Virus record (IMG/VR): IMGVR_UViG_3300045125_000169
Span: 1 to 64,000 of that record
From: a virus
Length of the DNA stretch: 64,000 bases
Strand: one strand, 5' to 3'
Shown here: positions 52,337 through 60,571 of the stretch, piece after piece
Numbering within the stretch: position 1 is the first letter of the stretch
Layout: every line of letters starts with the position of its first letter
Made by a program: the position numbers and the translations under genes
Notes under the pieces: model-generated
Databases searched by the model: none
Told to the model about the DNA's origin: nothing
What the model saw: the letters and a program-made list of their open reading frames with translations, nothing else

Positions 52337-52968
52337 ATGCATTTTTTTCTAAATGGCTTCCTGAAGCCCAAGAACTTCACAAAAGAATCAAGGAACAGGA
52401 TGCCGCTCGTATCGCCGAGCAAGCCAAAGCCGCGGGAGCATCCGACCTAACATTGCTTGACCTTTTGCTCGCTGGCCCAAGGCTCAAGCCTTTCCCCGAC
52501 CCCCTTCAGTACGTCCAGTTCCGCTCGCAAGTCGTTCAAAATCTTCAGCAGGGTGGCCCAGATCTTCCAAATGTAAGTGTCTATCGTGTTTTTGCCCACA
52601 TTGATATCGCGGCCTTGAAAGCAGGGTACGCCTGGGCAAAAGATCAAGATTTAACCCAGCTTACCAACCCTAACATCAAAGCATGGGAGCTAGAAGAATT
52701 GTCACAATGTTGTGACAAACCTTCGATTCTCTTATCGATCAAATACATGTGGCTCTACCGTGGTTTTCACAATTTTCGCGGAAACCTAGCGAATACGAGC
52801 CCCGTCTGCAAAACGCTGAAACTTTTGTATGGTACTGACTTTCGGTCTGCCTACAAATCAACATGGACGCAGATTGAGTTAGCCGCGCAAATCGGAAACG
52901 AAGACATTGATCCATGGATGCTGAATACCATTCTTTGGATCTTGGGGCAGAGATTCTCGTTAGCGTAA
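52337..52968 (+). CDS. hypothetical protein, about 210 aa (frameshifted)
   Basis: ATG 52337 follows TGGAGAATGAC. One T missing from a T7 run at about 52342 hides the start: repaired, it reads MHFFSKWLPEAQELHKRIKE and continues in frame to 52968. The N-terminus is leader-like, followed by a helical protein (QDAARIAEQAKAAGA, LKLLYGTDFRSAYKS). Family unknown. The end overlaps the convergent gene 52960..53256. Confidence 0.6.
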
Positions 52969-53256
52969 CTGGTCCCAGGAGTCGATCGGAGCGACATCGC
53001 ACCATGCGGTTGGGACATAATAGAAATCAATACCCCGCAGGTGTCTGACTAGCTCCGGTTTTGCCATACAAAGAAGAGACGTGGGAACCTTCCAGTAATC
53101 TGGGAAGCGTCCTCCCACGTCTGAATCATCGTAGCTTTTAACTTCTCGCGGGAGCGCCTCGGGGCAAAAAGTCGTTAAAGGCACTTTAATGCCCTTGAGA
53201 CTGAAGCCACGATCTCCTGCATCAGGATCTTTTAAAATGAAAAGGCGAAATTTCAA
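52960..53256 (-). CDS. hypothetical protein, 99 aa
   Basis: Start TTG at 53256 (MKFRLFILKDPDAGDRG) with AAGGGG upstream, directly after the stop of 53270..53656. Small alpha/beta protein, not recognised. Confidence 0.6.
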   Translation of the reverse strand: MKFRLFILKDPDAGDRGFSLKGIKVPLTTFCPEALPREVKSYDDSDVGGRFPDYWKVPTSLLCMAKPELVRHLRGIDFYYVPTAWCDVAPIDSWDQLR

Positions 53257-53269
53257 AAGCAGTATCCCC

Positions 53270-53656
53270 TTACTGTTTTTTCTCAACGCCTTGAGCGATG
53301 GTCGAGAGGCTTTTGAGTTGAGCTTCTATTTTGGTCAAGAGTTGTTCCGAATCCAAGATATCGGCATACGGGACAAAGTAAAGTTTTTCATCGCTTTCAA
53401 ACTCTGGCATGTTGCCCGAAAGATCCAACATGCGAAGACCAATCGAAGCTCCTAAGAGAGCATCATAGCAAAAACCGTAAAAGTCCAAGTCGCTGCTTTT
53501 TTCTAAAGACGATGCTTGATACCCGTCCTCCACAAAAACCGTCAGAGACGAGAGAGCTAAAACGGCACCGCGTCTTTGCTCAGGGTCCAGGTGCATCAAG
53601 ATTGAATACAGGTGCTTTGCGACCACCTGCTGCTGAGACGTGAACAGAGCCACCAC
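53270..53656 (-). CDS. hypothetical protein, 128 aa
   Basis: Helical acidic protein (MVALFTSQQQVVAKHLYSIL) with LDPEQRRGAVLALSSL. Coupled to the downstream gene 52960..53256. Family unknown. Confidence 0.6.
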   Translation of the reverse strand: MVALFTSQQQVVAKHLYSILMHLDPEQRRGAVLALSSLTVFVEDGYQASSLEKSSDLDFYGFCYDALLGASIGLRMLDLSGNMPEFESDEKLYFVPYADILDSEQLLTKIEAQLKSLSTIAQGVEKKQ

Positions 53657-53745
53657 GTTACCCCTTTTGCTATGATATTTTTGGAGCTTTTAAAAAGACT
53701 ACCTCAAACCAACGCTCAAAGTCCAGAGAGCGACCGGAGAACAAA

Positions 53746-54108
53746 ATGTTTATCAAGAAGATTGAAAAAAAGATCAGAGTCCAAGCTACAGGTGAAATGA
53801 CGCCCGAAGACCTGAGGCCAGGGGGCGACTTTTACGAGGCGGCTCAAAAACTGGCGAAGGTTGCCAAAGAGACTAAGCTCTTTGTGGCCGTAAAACCCTT
53901 CGATGTCTACCAAGGACCGTTTGCCCTGCTCAAAACAGGTGACCGCATTTGGCTCACGGACACACCGGGGAAATACTATGTCGAACTCATGTCCAAAAAT
54001 AAGATGAAAGGACACGGCTTCGAGGGCAACGCTGCCATGATTAAAAAATTCTACCTGCATCTAAAGCCCACGAAGCCTGTCTATCAGCATTTGAGGCTGG
54101 TGAAATGA
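53746..54108 (+). CDS. hypothetical protein with FIKKIE-type N-terminal tag
   Basis: A 120-aa basic protein with GGAGAACAAAATG start. The N-terminus MFIKKIEKKIRVQATGEM resembles the shared leader. Helical middle (FYEAAQKLAKVAKETK) and beta-rich C-terminus. Not recognised. An IS605-type element begins right behind its stop codon. Confidence 0.6.
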   Translation: MFIKKIEKKIRVQATGEMTPEDLRPGGDFYEAAQKLAKVAKETKLFVAVKPFDVYQGPFALLKTGDRIWLTDTPGKYYVELMSKNKMKGHGFEGNAAMIKKFYLHLKPTKPVYQHLRLVK

Positions 54109-54125
54109 ACTACCCCGACCAATCC

Positions 54126-54428
54126 TCACGCTCTCTTACAAGAGCGTTCCGGTATGGTCAGAGTTTCGTGCTTCAGCGGGCAGGTAACCCCACCCTCCAC
54201 ACCTGAGGACGGTTCCCGTCCCGTGACAAAGCCTGTCAAAGCATAATTCAAGATCACTCGTGCAGCATTCACATCCCGATCAAGAGTGAGCCCACAACAT
54301 CCACATAAATGTGTGCGCTCTGACAAAGCCTTTTTTGAACAACTCCGCATCCGGAGCAGCTTTGCGAAGGTTTGACTTTCCTGGTTGGTATTTCGATGTA
54401 GGGAATACCAGCGTCTGCCGCTTTGCAT
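54126..54428 (-). CDS. tnpB: TnpB, C-terminal fragment
   Basis: After the indel it reads KKALSERTHLCGCCGLTLDRDVNAARVIL, giving the second half of the zinc finger (CGCC) and the third RuvC acidic residue (DRDVNAA). The first residues of this ORF are out of frame. The stop lies inside the terminal hairpin. Confidence 0.82.
   Translation of the reverse strand: MQSGRRWYSLHRNTNQESQTFAKLLRMRSCSKKALSERTHLCGCCGLTLDRDVNAARVILNYALTGFVTGREPSSGVEGGVTCPLKHETLTIPERSCKRA
54128..54147 (-). repeat. terminal hairpin at tnpB end (right end)
   Basis: ACGCTCT-CTTACA-AGAGCGT, a 7-bp stem overlapping the tnpB stop codon. In IS200/IS605 elements such hairpins mark the transposon end and, for TnpB, the 3' part of the guide (omega) RNA. 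Confidence 0.6.
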
Positions 54429-55405
54429 TCCAACAATGTGAAAAACTTGCCAGGGGACGTGTCAAGAATACTGCGATTTAAGCCTCTCTTATAAGCACCG
54501 CCGTGGACTGTCATGGCTTTGATATTTAGAGCCTCTGTGGCCACGAGCCGAGACATGCGTACAATGCGGGCACTCATTTGGTGTAAAAAGTCATCACGCT
54601 GATCAGCTAGCTTCTCATGGCATGAGACCAGCTTCAACTTGGCTTTGGCCCTATTCCTGGACCCTTTCTTTTTGCGGGATAAGCTTCGTTGCGCCTTTTT
54701 TAATTGGCCATCATACTTTTTGAAGTGGCGTGGATTTTCGATCAAATACTGCTTGTTATCTTCAGTAACCATGGTCACAAAAGTGCTAGTACCCCAATCA
54801 ATCCCAAGAGCCGCTGTGCCACTAGGGCGATGCGGCCTTAGGGTCGCAAAAGTGATGGATGCGTACCATTTCCGGCCCTTTCGCATGATCTCGACCGTCT
54901 TTGGCTTGCCTGGGTCGCGGCTACTCTTTACTTCGTCAACAAACCTCGGACGTCCACGTGCCTGCAAATTCCCAAGACCGCTTAAATGCAGTGTGCCATT
55001 CACATAATCCACATGAGGCTTGAACCTCCACCCATCCCCGTGAGCCGCATATCCCCAACCCTTAAACCGTTCAAATGCCTTGAACCTCGGAAATCCAGGC
55101 GCAGCCTCTCCCGCTCTCACTCGTCTAAAAAAGGCCTGGAACGCTCTATCCAGACGCCGCAGAGTCACTTGCTCTGACTGCGCATTGAGCGCAGCATATT
55201 CAGGAAACTCAGCCCGAAGCTGAGTGAGATCTTTAGCCTGGTCGTAGTAATTAAGACTCTTACCGCAGCGGCGGTAGGCATCAATGCGCTGCTCAAGGGC
55301 CGCATTATACAAACGTTGGTGGAGCCGCATGATCTCGACCATTTTATTGGCCTGCTTGGTCGATGGGTAAATGCGGTATGAAACTTTTCGCTTGACCTGA
55401 TCCAT
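54269..55405 (-). CDS. tnpB: TnpB RNA-guided nuclease, main part
   Basis: IS605 OrfB protein with N-terminal helix-turn-helix (YRIYPSTKQANKMVEIMRLH), a first RuvC Asp in LGIDWGTSTFVT, a catalytic Glu in VATEALNIKAM, and the first zinc-finger pair CSGCG. The frame is lost near 54328, where A6 should be A7: repaired, it runs into 54126..54428. TnpB proteins are RNA-guided DNA nucleases that help retain the element. All three catalytic residues are present after repair. Confidence 0.92.
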   Translation of the reverse strand: MDQVKRKVSYRIYPSTKQANKMVEIMRLHQRLYNAALEQRIDAYRRCGKSLNYYDQAKDLTQLRAEFPEYAALNAQSEQVTLRRLDRAFQAFFRRVRAGEAAPGFPRFKAFERFKGWGYAAHGDGWRFKPHVDYVNGTLHLSGLGNLQARGRPRFVDEVKSSRDPGKPKTVEIMRKGRKWYASITFATLRPHRPSGTAALGIDWGTSTFVTMVTEDNKQYLIENPRHFKKYDGQLKKAQRSLSRKKKGSRNRAKAKLKLVSCHEKLADQRDDFLHQMSARIVRMSRLVATEALNIKAMTVHGGAYKRGLNRSILDTSPGKFFTLLECKAADAGIPYIEIPTRKVKPSQSCSGCGVVQKRLCQSAHIYVDVVGSLLIGM

Positions 55406-55429
55406 ACCCCGAACTATGTCTTAGTTCCT

Positions 55430-55842
55430 ATGAAAACGCAATCTCTAAATACCTTGCATCACTGTGTCTACGACCTAAAATATCACTTAGTTCTGGTGAC
55501 GAAATATCGTCGCAAATGCATCAACAAGGCGATCCTCTTACGGCTTGAAGAGCACTTGGCGCGACTTCTCCAGACTTGGGATTGTCAGCTTCTCGAATTT
55601 AATGGCGAGGCTGATCACGTCCACCTTTTGATGGCGCTCAATCCGAAGGCCCAACCTTCCCGACTTATCAATAATCTCAAGACGGTCACGTCTCGCTTGA
55701 TCCGGAAAGAGTTTGCCGACCATATAAAGAAATACTACTGGAAACCGATTTTTGGAGTCGCACCTACTGTCTCCTCACTGTCGGCGGAGCACCCCTCTCA
55801 GTGCTCAAGCAATACATTGAGAATCAGACCGAGGTCGAGTAA
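55430..55842 (+). CDS. tnpA: TnpA, IS200-type Y1 transposase (frameshifted)
   Basis: Single-strand transposase: HCVYDLKYHLVLVTKYRRK start, the HUH motif in ADHVHLLMAL and, after restoring one T in the T5 run near 55752, WSRTYCLLTVGGAPLSVLKQ with the catalytic Tyr in the following YIENQTEVE, stopping at 55842. The printed frame runs on to 55915 with unrelated sequence. Length (137 aa) is normal for the family. Confidence 0.9.
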
Positions 55843-55853
55843 AGGACCGCTCA

Positions 55854-55868
55854 CTTCGCTGCGCGAAG
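55854..55868. repeat. terminal hairpin at tnpA end (left end)
   Basis: CTTCGC-TGC-GCGAAG, a perfect 6-bp stem with a 3-nt loop 11 nt after the tnpA stop. Fits the subterminal hairpin recognised by TnpA. Confidence 0.55.
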
Positions 55869-55945
55869 ATCACGGTGTCGGCCTTCACCACCAACCAAGC
55901 CTCAGACGCCTTTAGCGACTGGCCGACTTTTCGATAGGCGGGGAA

Positions 55946-56311
55946 TCACTGCCTTTGGCGATCTATCGCCCTGATCGCCGATCCAATAATTTCTTGAACG
56001 TCGCTTTCTGTCAGACCTATTTCAGCGTTCATTTGCTTACATATCAGTCGAATCTCAGCCGTGGACTTCCCCCATAGAAAAGTTGGTTGGGGCTTTGATT
56101 TTTTTGAGTAATAGTAGTAGTAGATATTTTTTCCACTATATTCTTGTGTATAAGCGTCTTTTAAACGCAACGGGAATTGAACTCCAAAATCGTCAAAAAT
56201 AATGCTTGGTATATAATAGTTGATCCCATCAATCACTTCGCACTCACCAGCCCACGCATAACAGACCCGCGGACCATTTACCCCAGGGTCGAGTTCATCG
56301 AAGATCATCAT
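55946..56311 (-). CDS. hypothetical protein, 121 aa
   Basis: ATG overlaps the stop of the upstream gene 56308..56532. Beta-rich N-terminal half (GPRVCYAWAGECEVIDGIN), a tyrosine run (YYYYY) near residue 64, and a helical C-terminus. Not recognised. Confidence 0.6.
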   Translation of the reverse strand: MMIFDELDPGVNGPRVCYAWAGECEVIDGINYYIPSIIFDDFGVQFPLRLKDAYTQEYSGKNIYYYYYSKKSKPQPTFLWGKSTAEIRLICKQMNAEIGLTESDVQEIIGSAIRAIDRQRQ

Positions 56312-56532
56312 ATCCAGGCGACTGAGTTCCCTGAGTCTATCAAGATCTTTTTGTGCGCTTTTTCGCGATCCCGCAAAACTTGCAGCGCATGGAACCAGTC
56401 GCGATACTTTAGCTCGCGGGCCACGGCTTCTTGTGCTTCGGAGAGCTTTGTGAACCTTGCAGGCTCTTTTCTAAATTTTTGTTTTGCCAGGGATTTGAGT
56501 TGCGACACTGAGGATACGGGGAACGTAGACAT
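56308..56532 (-). CDS. small protein with glyoxalase-related helical domain
   Basis: About 74 aa from ATG 56532. Pattern LKSLAKQKFRKEP..LSEAQEAVARELKYRDWFHAL matches the helical A-x2-[LV]-A-x3-[GL]-[YH]-x2-W domain also found at 43021 and 62521. Overlaps the next gene by 4 nt (ATGA type). Confidence 0.55.
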   Translation of the reverse strand: MSTFPVSSVSQLKSLAKQKFRKEPARFTKLSEAQEAVARELKYRDWFHALQVLRDREKAHKKILIDSGNSVAWI

Positions 56533-56678
56533 AAAAGCCGACACCTTTCATACCATTTGGCTGGCGTCCACTATGCAGCTAAGGTCTTGAAAAGTTTAGA
56601 CCTTTAATCTTCTTTGCGGCTGCTTGTAGGCTTTCCTTGCGTGGACCGGACGGGTGCCGTACCCGATTGGCGCGGATT

Positions 56679-57320
56679 TTAGACACATTGGATAAGCCTG
56701 TCAATATTTTTCAGACTGGTAGGTCGGATGCAAATTCTCTTAGCATCTCGTACAAGAGAAATTCCTCGTCCCAGTCCTGGTCGTGCGCCCGCCACACGCT
56801 TAAACTCATCATCGCTGACTTTTTTTGCTGCATTCAGAAAAAAATTTTTGGCCGTTGAGGTCACAGGCGAGCCGATCGCGTCACGACAGGCTTCGCGAAA
56901 AGCCTTCTTGCGGTCAAAGGTCGCTTTTGTTTTTGTGATTTTTGGGTCGAGCATCTTCCGTAGGGGGCGGAGTAGCCGTTCAATCTCGGCATCCCAAGAG
57001 TGGTCGTAATTGATGAGCCGACCATACCGTTCAAAGGCATATTCACCGAGCATACCGTGGAGACGGCTTGCGACGTTCGCCACCCAGGTATCCCTGGAAA
57101 CGGCCATGCCTGTAATTTTTTTTAAATACGACAATCTATTTCCCCAAAACTCCAGTTCATACCGATCCTCAGAGGACTCTTGCAATACCTCATCCGTGAT
57201 CGGATTTTTTCTATGCACCCAAGCAGAATATAACTTTTTTGTATTTATTTTTTGCAGGATTTTCATAGCCTCTAATAGGCCATAAAAACAATATTCTAAG
57301 TCATCATTATCTTTATTCAA
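56679..57320 (-). CDS. hypothetical protein, 213 aa or shorter
   Basis: The start is uncertain: TTG at 57320, or ATG at about 57266 giving MKILQKINTKKLYSAWVHRK, which is more leader-like. Basic helical protein with LHGMLGEYAFERYGRLINYD and a Lys/Arg-rich C-terminus. Not recognised. Confidence 0.6.
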   Translation of the reverse strand: MNKDNDDLEYCFYGLLEAMKILQKINTKKLYSAWVHRKNPITDEVLQESSEDRYELEFWGNRLSYLKKITGMAVSRDTWVANVASRLHGMLGEYAFERYGRLINYDHSWDAEIERLLRPLRKMLDPKITKTKATFDRKKAFREACRDAIGSPVTSTAKNFFLNAAKKVSDDEFKRVAGARPGLGRGISLVRDAKRICIRPTSLKNIDRLIQCV

Positions 57321-57428
57321 TTTTTTGAAGTTTTTTTAACTTTTTCGTATGTATTTGAGCCTTTTTTTGGACAAGTTCAATTACACGCTGCACCTTTTTT
57401 GTGTTTTGTCGCTCGAAGCCACGCCTTA

Positions 57429-57722
57429 TCAAAGTGTTCTTCGATCGTAAAACGCTGGCCTGCCGAGTGTGATTTCATGTAGTCCAACAAAAGCCGTCAC
57501 ATGGGAATTAAAAACATCGCAAAAATGCGATAAAAGAATGTCTGATTGCTCTACTTGTTTAAGTCTCTGTGCTTGTTTAAGTCTCTGTGATGATTTTTTT
57601 GACGTTAATAATTTTAGATTATCTTTGTATGTAATTTCAGGGCGCGACAATTTTTGATGCAACGTACTAAAGAAGCTAACTAGCAGGGCATGACAGACGG
57701 AATCTAGTGTCTTTTTCCTCAT
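57429..57722 (-). CDS. hypothetical protein (frameshifted C-terminus)
   Basis: Likely start ATG 57722 (MRKKTLDSVCHALLVSFF). A tandem duplication produces QRLKQAQRLKQV. After about 57480 the more protein-like frame reads YMKSHSAGQRFTIEEHFDKA and could continue to about 57300 (VQKKAQIHTKKLKKL). Family unknown. Confidence 0.45.
   Translation of the reverse strand: MRKKTLDSVCHALLVSFFSTLHQKLSRPEITYKDNLKLLTSKKSSQRLKQAQRLKQVEQSDILLSHFCDVFNSHVTAFVGLHEITLGRPAFYDRRTL
57554..57589. repeat. 18-bp tandem duplication
   Basis: Two exact copies of CTTGTTTAAGTCTCTGTG in frame within 57429..57722, adding six residues. Confidence 0.9.
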
Positions 57723-57735
57723 AGAGATGGACCTC

Positions 57736-58054
57736 TTAATCCAAGGTATCAATATCGACCCACTTACATTCGTTTTCCGAAAGACCTTTGATGATCTTTC
57801 GCTTCGGGTCGTAGGATAAAAGTGTTTTTTGCTCCCAGGGACCGATCACCTTGACGAGAGTTTTCATTTCCTGAAAAACAATCCGGTCGAGAACCCCCAG
57901 GTTCCTTGCTCCGTCACACGCCATGTGTTGTGGCTAAGTCTCTCGATCCTTATCGGGTCTTTGCGGTTAAGATCATGCCGCCATTTTCGCCATTTTTTCA
58001 AAAATGCTTTTTTTCTTGTGCTTTGGGTTTTGCCGTTTGACGTTGTTTTTTCAC
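57736..58054 (-). CDS. hypothetical protein, about 105 aa (frameshifted)
   Basis: GTG start at 58054 with GGAGAAGG upstream gives a basic N-terminus (KKQRQTAKPKAQEKK). Indels in A-runs near 58010 and around 57905 hide the continuous frame: KKWRKWRHDLNRKDPIRIER, then VLDRIVFQEMKTLVKVIGPW to 57736. Not recognised. Confidence 0.45.
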
Positions 58055-58069
58055 GACCTTCTCCTCTTA

Positions 58070-58085
58070 AAAAGGGTGGCCTAGT
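58070..58085. repeat. solo copy of the IS terminal repeat core
   Basis: AAAAGGGTGGCCTAGT, 16 bases identical to the outer part of the IS inverted repeat at 40772..40787, in an intergenic spot with no transposase nearby. Confidence 0.55.
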
Positions 58086-58107
58086 AAGAGCTATGTGCCG
58101 CCTTTCG

Positions 58108-58413
58108 TCAAGGCTCTTTGTCTGCAAACTCGGCGACGGCCCTGCGACCGTCCTCATAGCTCAGTAGCCGACCATCCTCGCTCACAAGGTTGCTGCCAAG
58201 GCAAAAATCCCCAGCATAAGCTCGCCATAGCTTATACTCAGGCTCTATGAAGTTAGACAGGAACACCATGGGCAGCATAAAAAACATGGGGTGGTACTGG
58301 CCTGCATACTCCCCATAAGCCTGCTTATCGAAGCGCAGTTCTTTGATAAGCTGCCCGTCTTCCATCACGTCAGCCACGGTCCAGGTGATTTCTCCATCTT
58401 GCTTTCGGATCAT
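58108..58413 (-). CDS. hypothetical protein, 101 aa
   Basis: Starts MIRKQDGEITWTVADVMEDG. Compact alpha/beta protein with HPMFFMLPMVFLSNFIEPEY in the middle and an acidic C-terminus. Not recognised. Confidence 0.6.
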   Translation of the reverse strand: MIRKQDGEITWTVADVMEDGQLIKELRFDKQAYGEYAGQYHPMFFMLPMVFLSNFIEPEYKLWRAYAGDFCLGSNLVSEDGRLLSYEDGRRAVAEFADKEP

Positions 58414-58514
58414 GTTTAACCCCCTTTTTTAGTTCTGACTCTCTTATCGGAAGGTTTTAAAAAGACTTTAGGGGTAAGATTTAAGAAAATCTGAAAAAAA
58501 TAGGATGGTGAACC

Positions 58515-58832
58515 ATGTACTCTTCTTGGCTTTCAAAGGTTTATCAGCAATATCAAGCTGTTGCAGGAAAAGAATATAAAAACCCTCTGCTTGCCTGGGA
58601 GTTTGACCCCGATATCTACCACAAAGCCTTTGGTCCGGCTCTCCAAGCCCTCAAAGATGCAGACATTCCCTACGACCTTTTGCAGCACAGGCCAGACAAC
58701 AGTTCTTTTCGGATGCAAGAACAGGGCTTTAACCTAAGTCCGAAAGCAAAAGGAAACGACTGGAGTCATGTCACTCTCGGCAGTTTTAGCCACCTTAAAG
58801 AGGAAGAATGGCCTTCAGTGTCTATAATTTAG
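58515..58832 (+). CDS. hypothetical protein with MYSSWLSKVYQQY tag
   Basis: A 105-aa protein with AGGATGGTGAACC upstream of ATG. The leader MYSSWLSKVYQQYQAVAG resembles MYKFLSQVLAKYTLV of the large paralogues. The rest is alpha/beta. Its end overlaps the next gene by 25 nt. Function unknown. Confidence 0.6.
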   Translation: MYSSWLSKVYQQYQAVAGKEYKNPLLAWEFDPDIYHKAFGPALQALKDADIPYDLLQHRPDNSSFRMQEQGFNLSPKAKGNDWSHVTLGSFSHLKEEEWPSVSII

Positions 58833-59173
58833 CCAAGACCATGGTCCCGACCTATACCGTATTAAGAGCAAAAATTCTCGACGCGCCCGCATCGGGTCTC
58901 AGCTATCTCGTTTTGAGCCTCGATCAACCGAAGCAGGAAAAGAATTTAAAAGAATTTCTTGCCTCTCGTTATCCAGATTTTTCGTCTTACGAGATGCGCG
59001 TCCACGCACCCATGCAACCGCATGTGTCGCTCTTAGGTTTTGCCAAAAAAGACGAAACTCGCGTGAAAGTCTTGCTCCCAAAAATCCAGGAAGCGGTCAT
59101 CGGTGCAAAAATGCGTCCGAGCTATCTTCAGCTTTGGGAAAACTTTGTCGTTGCGAAACACTCTAAACTTTGA
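58808..59173 (+). CDS. hypothetical protein, 121 aa
   Basis: Starts MAFSVYNLAKTMVPTYTVLR (leader-like) after GAGGAAG. A segment HVSLLGFAKKDE recalls one HxS motif of 2H phosphoesterases, but a second motif is not evident, so I do not assign it. Confidence 0.6.
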   Translation: MAFSVYNLAKTMVPTYTVLRAKILDAPASGLSYLVLSLDQPKQEKNLKEFLASRYPDFSSYEMRVHAPMQPHVSLLGFAKKDETRVKVLLPKIQEAVIGAKMRPSYLQLWENFVVAKHSKL

Positions 59174-59181
59174 GGTCTCTC

Positions 59182-59677
59182 GTGAAAATCTTCGGCGCTT
59201 TGTTAGCTTTTCTTCTGAGTGTTGTCGCCCTTGAACAATTTGCTTCGGCCTACATCTTCCCACCGACTGTTTCCCAACTGGACGTGCCGCGTTATATGGG
59301 CAAGTGGTATGAAGTGGAGTCCACCAAACCGTTCTTTCAAAACGGATGTGTCTGCAACACGGCTGAGTACAAGTTGTTAGAAGACGGTACTGTATCCGTG
59401 AAAAATTCTTGCCACTTAGAAACTCCGACTGGACCTCTGCGCGTGGTTGAGGCTATCGCTCGACCGACCTCGGAACCTGGAAAACTTTGCGTGGACTTCG
59501 GTGGTGTTCGCCTGCCTATCGCCAACTACTGGGTCATCGACCTCGCACCAGACTACAGTTATGCGGTCGTCTCTACTCTCCTAAGAAATCCTGTGTGGAT
59601 TCTTTCGAGACAAACTGGTAGGATACGGGTTCAACACGTCGAAACTTTCTGAAACGATCCAAGTCTGTACCAAATAG
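59182..59677 (+). CDS. bacterial lipocalin (Blc-like), exported
   Basis: Start GTG 59182 (MKIFGALLAFLLSVVALEQF) gives a signal peptide. The mature part has the lipocalin G-x-W motif (VPRYMGKWYEVES), CVCNTAEYKLLEDGTVSV, and YWVIDLAPDYSYAVV with VWILSR near the end, all in the order of Blc-type outer-membrane lipocalins. The frame is lost at about 59608: repaired, it ends GYGFNTSKLSETIQV at 59677. Lipocalins bind small hydrophobic ligands such as fatty acids or lysophospholipids. Confidence 0.85.
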
Positions 59678-59689
59678 GATAAGCAAAAA

Positions 59690-60098
59690 ATGGCTCTCAA
59701 AACACTCAAAGGCGTAGATGCAATCAGCGGATTTACCCTTATCGAAATGGACACCCCTACGCGAAAAGTATCCTGAAAAATTTAATGCAAGTGGAGCGAT
59801 GGATTGGCAATGGTTTGAGCAAGACATTCGCCCGAACCATTTTGTCTATGTGCGGCACGATAAAAACTCCCTTTCTTTCACACTTCAAAACGGTCCTATC
59901 CAAGAAAACGGTGTGAACGGGTGTCAGGTAGACACGCTGATCGAAGCCGCTAAATTGATTATCGAAGGACTGAACAAAGAGTTTCCCTGCCGCGAAAATT
60001 CCATGGCCATTACCAAGCTCGATGAAGCCCTTTTGTGGCTTGGAAAGCGCAAAGCAGACCGCGAGAAGAGGGGTGTTGAGGGATTGAATGAAGTCTGA
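59690..60098 (+). CDS. Acb2/Tad1-like putative cyclic-nucleotide sponge (frameshifted)
   Basis: Start ATG 59690 (MALKTLKGVDAISGFTLIEM). An indel near 59757 passes to LREKYPEKFNASGAMDWQWF. The C-terminal half, NGVNGCQVDTLIEAAKLI and FPCRENSMAITKLDEALLWL then RKADREKRGVEG, matches a widespread phage family with the Acb2/Tad1-type helical hairpin, as I recall it. Characterised members bind cyclic signals of CBASS or Thoeris defence. About 136 aa. Ligand and anti-defence role are inference. Confidence 0.6.
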
Positions 60099-60127
60099 AA
60101 TGCCGTGCCGATTAGGGGAACCAGTAT

Positions 60128-60570
60128 ATGACTTACCTTTCAAATCTAAGAAGAAAGTACATCGTAGCTGCGCCTGCGAAGCAGGAATTTATTATCAAAA
60201 AAAGCCTCTTTATAGAGGTATTAATCTCAGACCAACCATCTACGATGATTCACCCATCACGTTTGATCCTAAACGACTTGATAAGGTACGAGGTTTTTAT
60301 GGCTATGGGGTATATTTCTCCCTAACACCACGAGATGCTACAATTTGGGGGCAGCATATAGCTGAATACACCCCAGTAAGAAATCTAAAGTTGTGGAAAG
60401 AACCTAAGACTCACAAAGGATTGTCTATAAAACGTAAAGACTATCTTGAAAAATTACCAGTCGAGTACGATGGAATATTTTTCGGTAGTGGTGCAGAGGG
60501 TGCAGATCAAATTTTATTGCGCGATCCGTCACTGGTAAAGTTGACTAAGAGAAAGGTGAAATATATTTAA
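60128..60570 (+). CDS. ADP-ribosyltransferase-like protein with N-terminal tag (frameshifted)
   Basis: Start ATG 60128 gives MTYLSNLRRKYIVAAPAKQE, a leader like those of the large paralogues. A single indel near 60195 leads to KPLYRGINLRP (Arg motif), GFYGYGVYFSLTPRDATIWG (Y-F-S-x-T motif) and GIFFGSGAEGADQILL (candidate Q/E-x-E loop), arranged as in ADP-ribosyltransferase folds. The total is about 147 aa. The frame 60088..60570 shows the C-terminal part intact. Function is inferred from motifs only. Confidence 0.6.
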
Positions 60571-60571
60571 A

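Larger units (their letters stand above)
54109..55900 (-). mobile_element. IS605-type element (tnpA/tnpB, divergent)
   Basis: tnpB (minus) and tnpA (plus) are divergent with 24 nt between their starts, as in IS605. The tnpB end lies on a hairpin at 54128..54147, directly beside the stop of the host gene. The tnpA end is followed by another hairpin at 55854..55868. The outer limits are estimates, since these elements make no target duplication and the cleavage sites cannot be read without an empty site. Confidence 0.75.

Noticed and set aside
55843-55945. Exact left boundary and target motif of the IS605-type element
   Set aside because: Several possible hairpins and no empty site for comparison; only an approximate end is given.
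58808-59173. 2H phosphoesterase (anti-CBASS type Acb1)
   Set aside because: Only one HxS-like motif (HVS) is visible; the family needs two.
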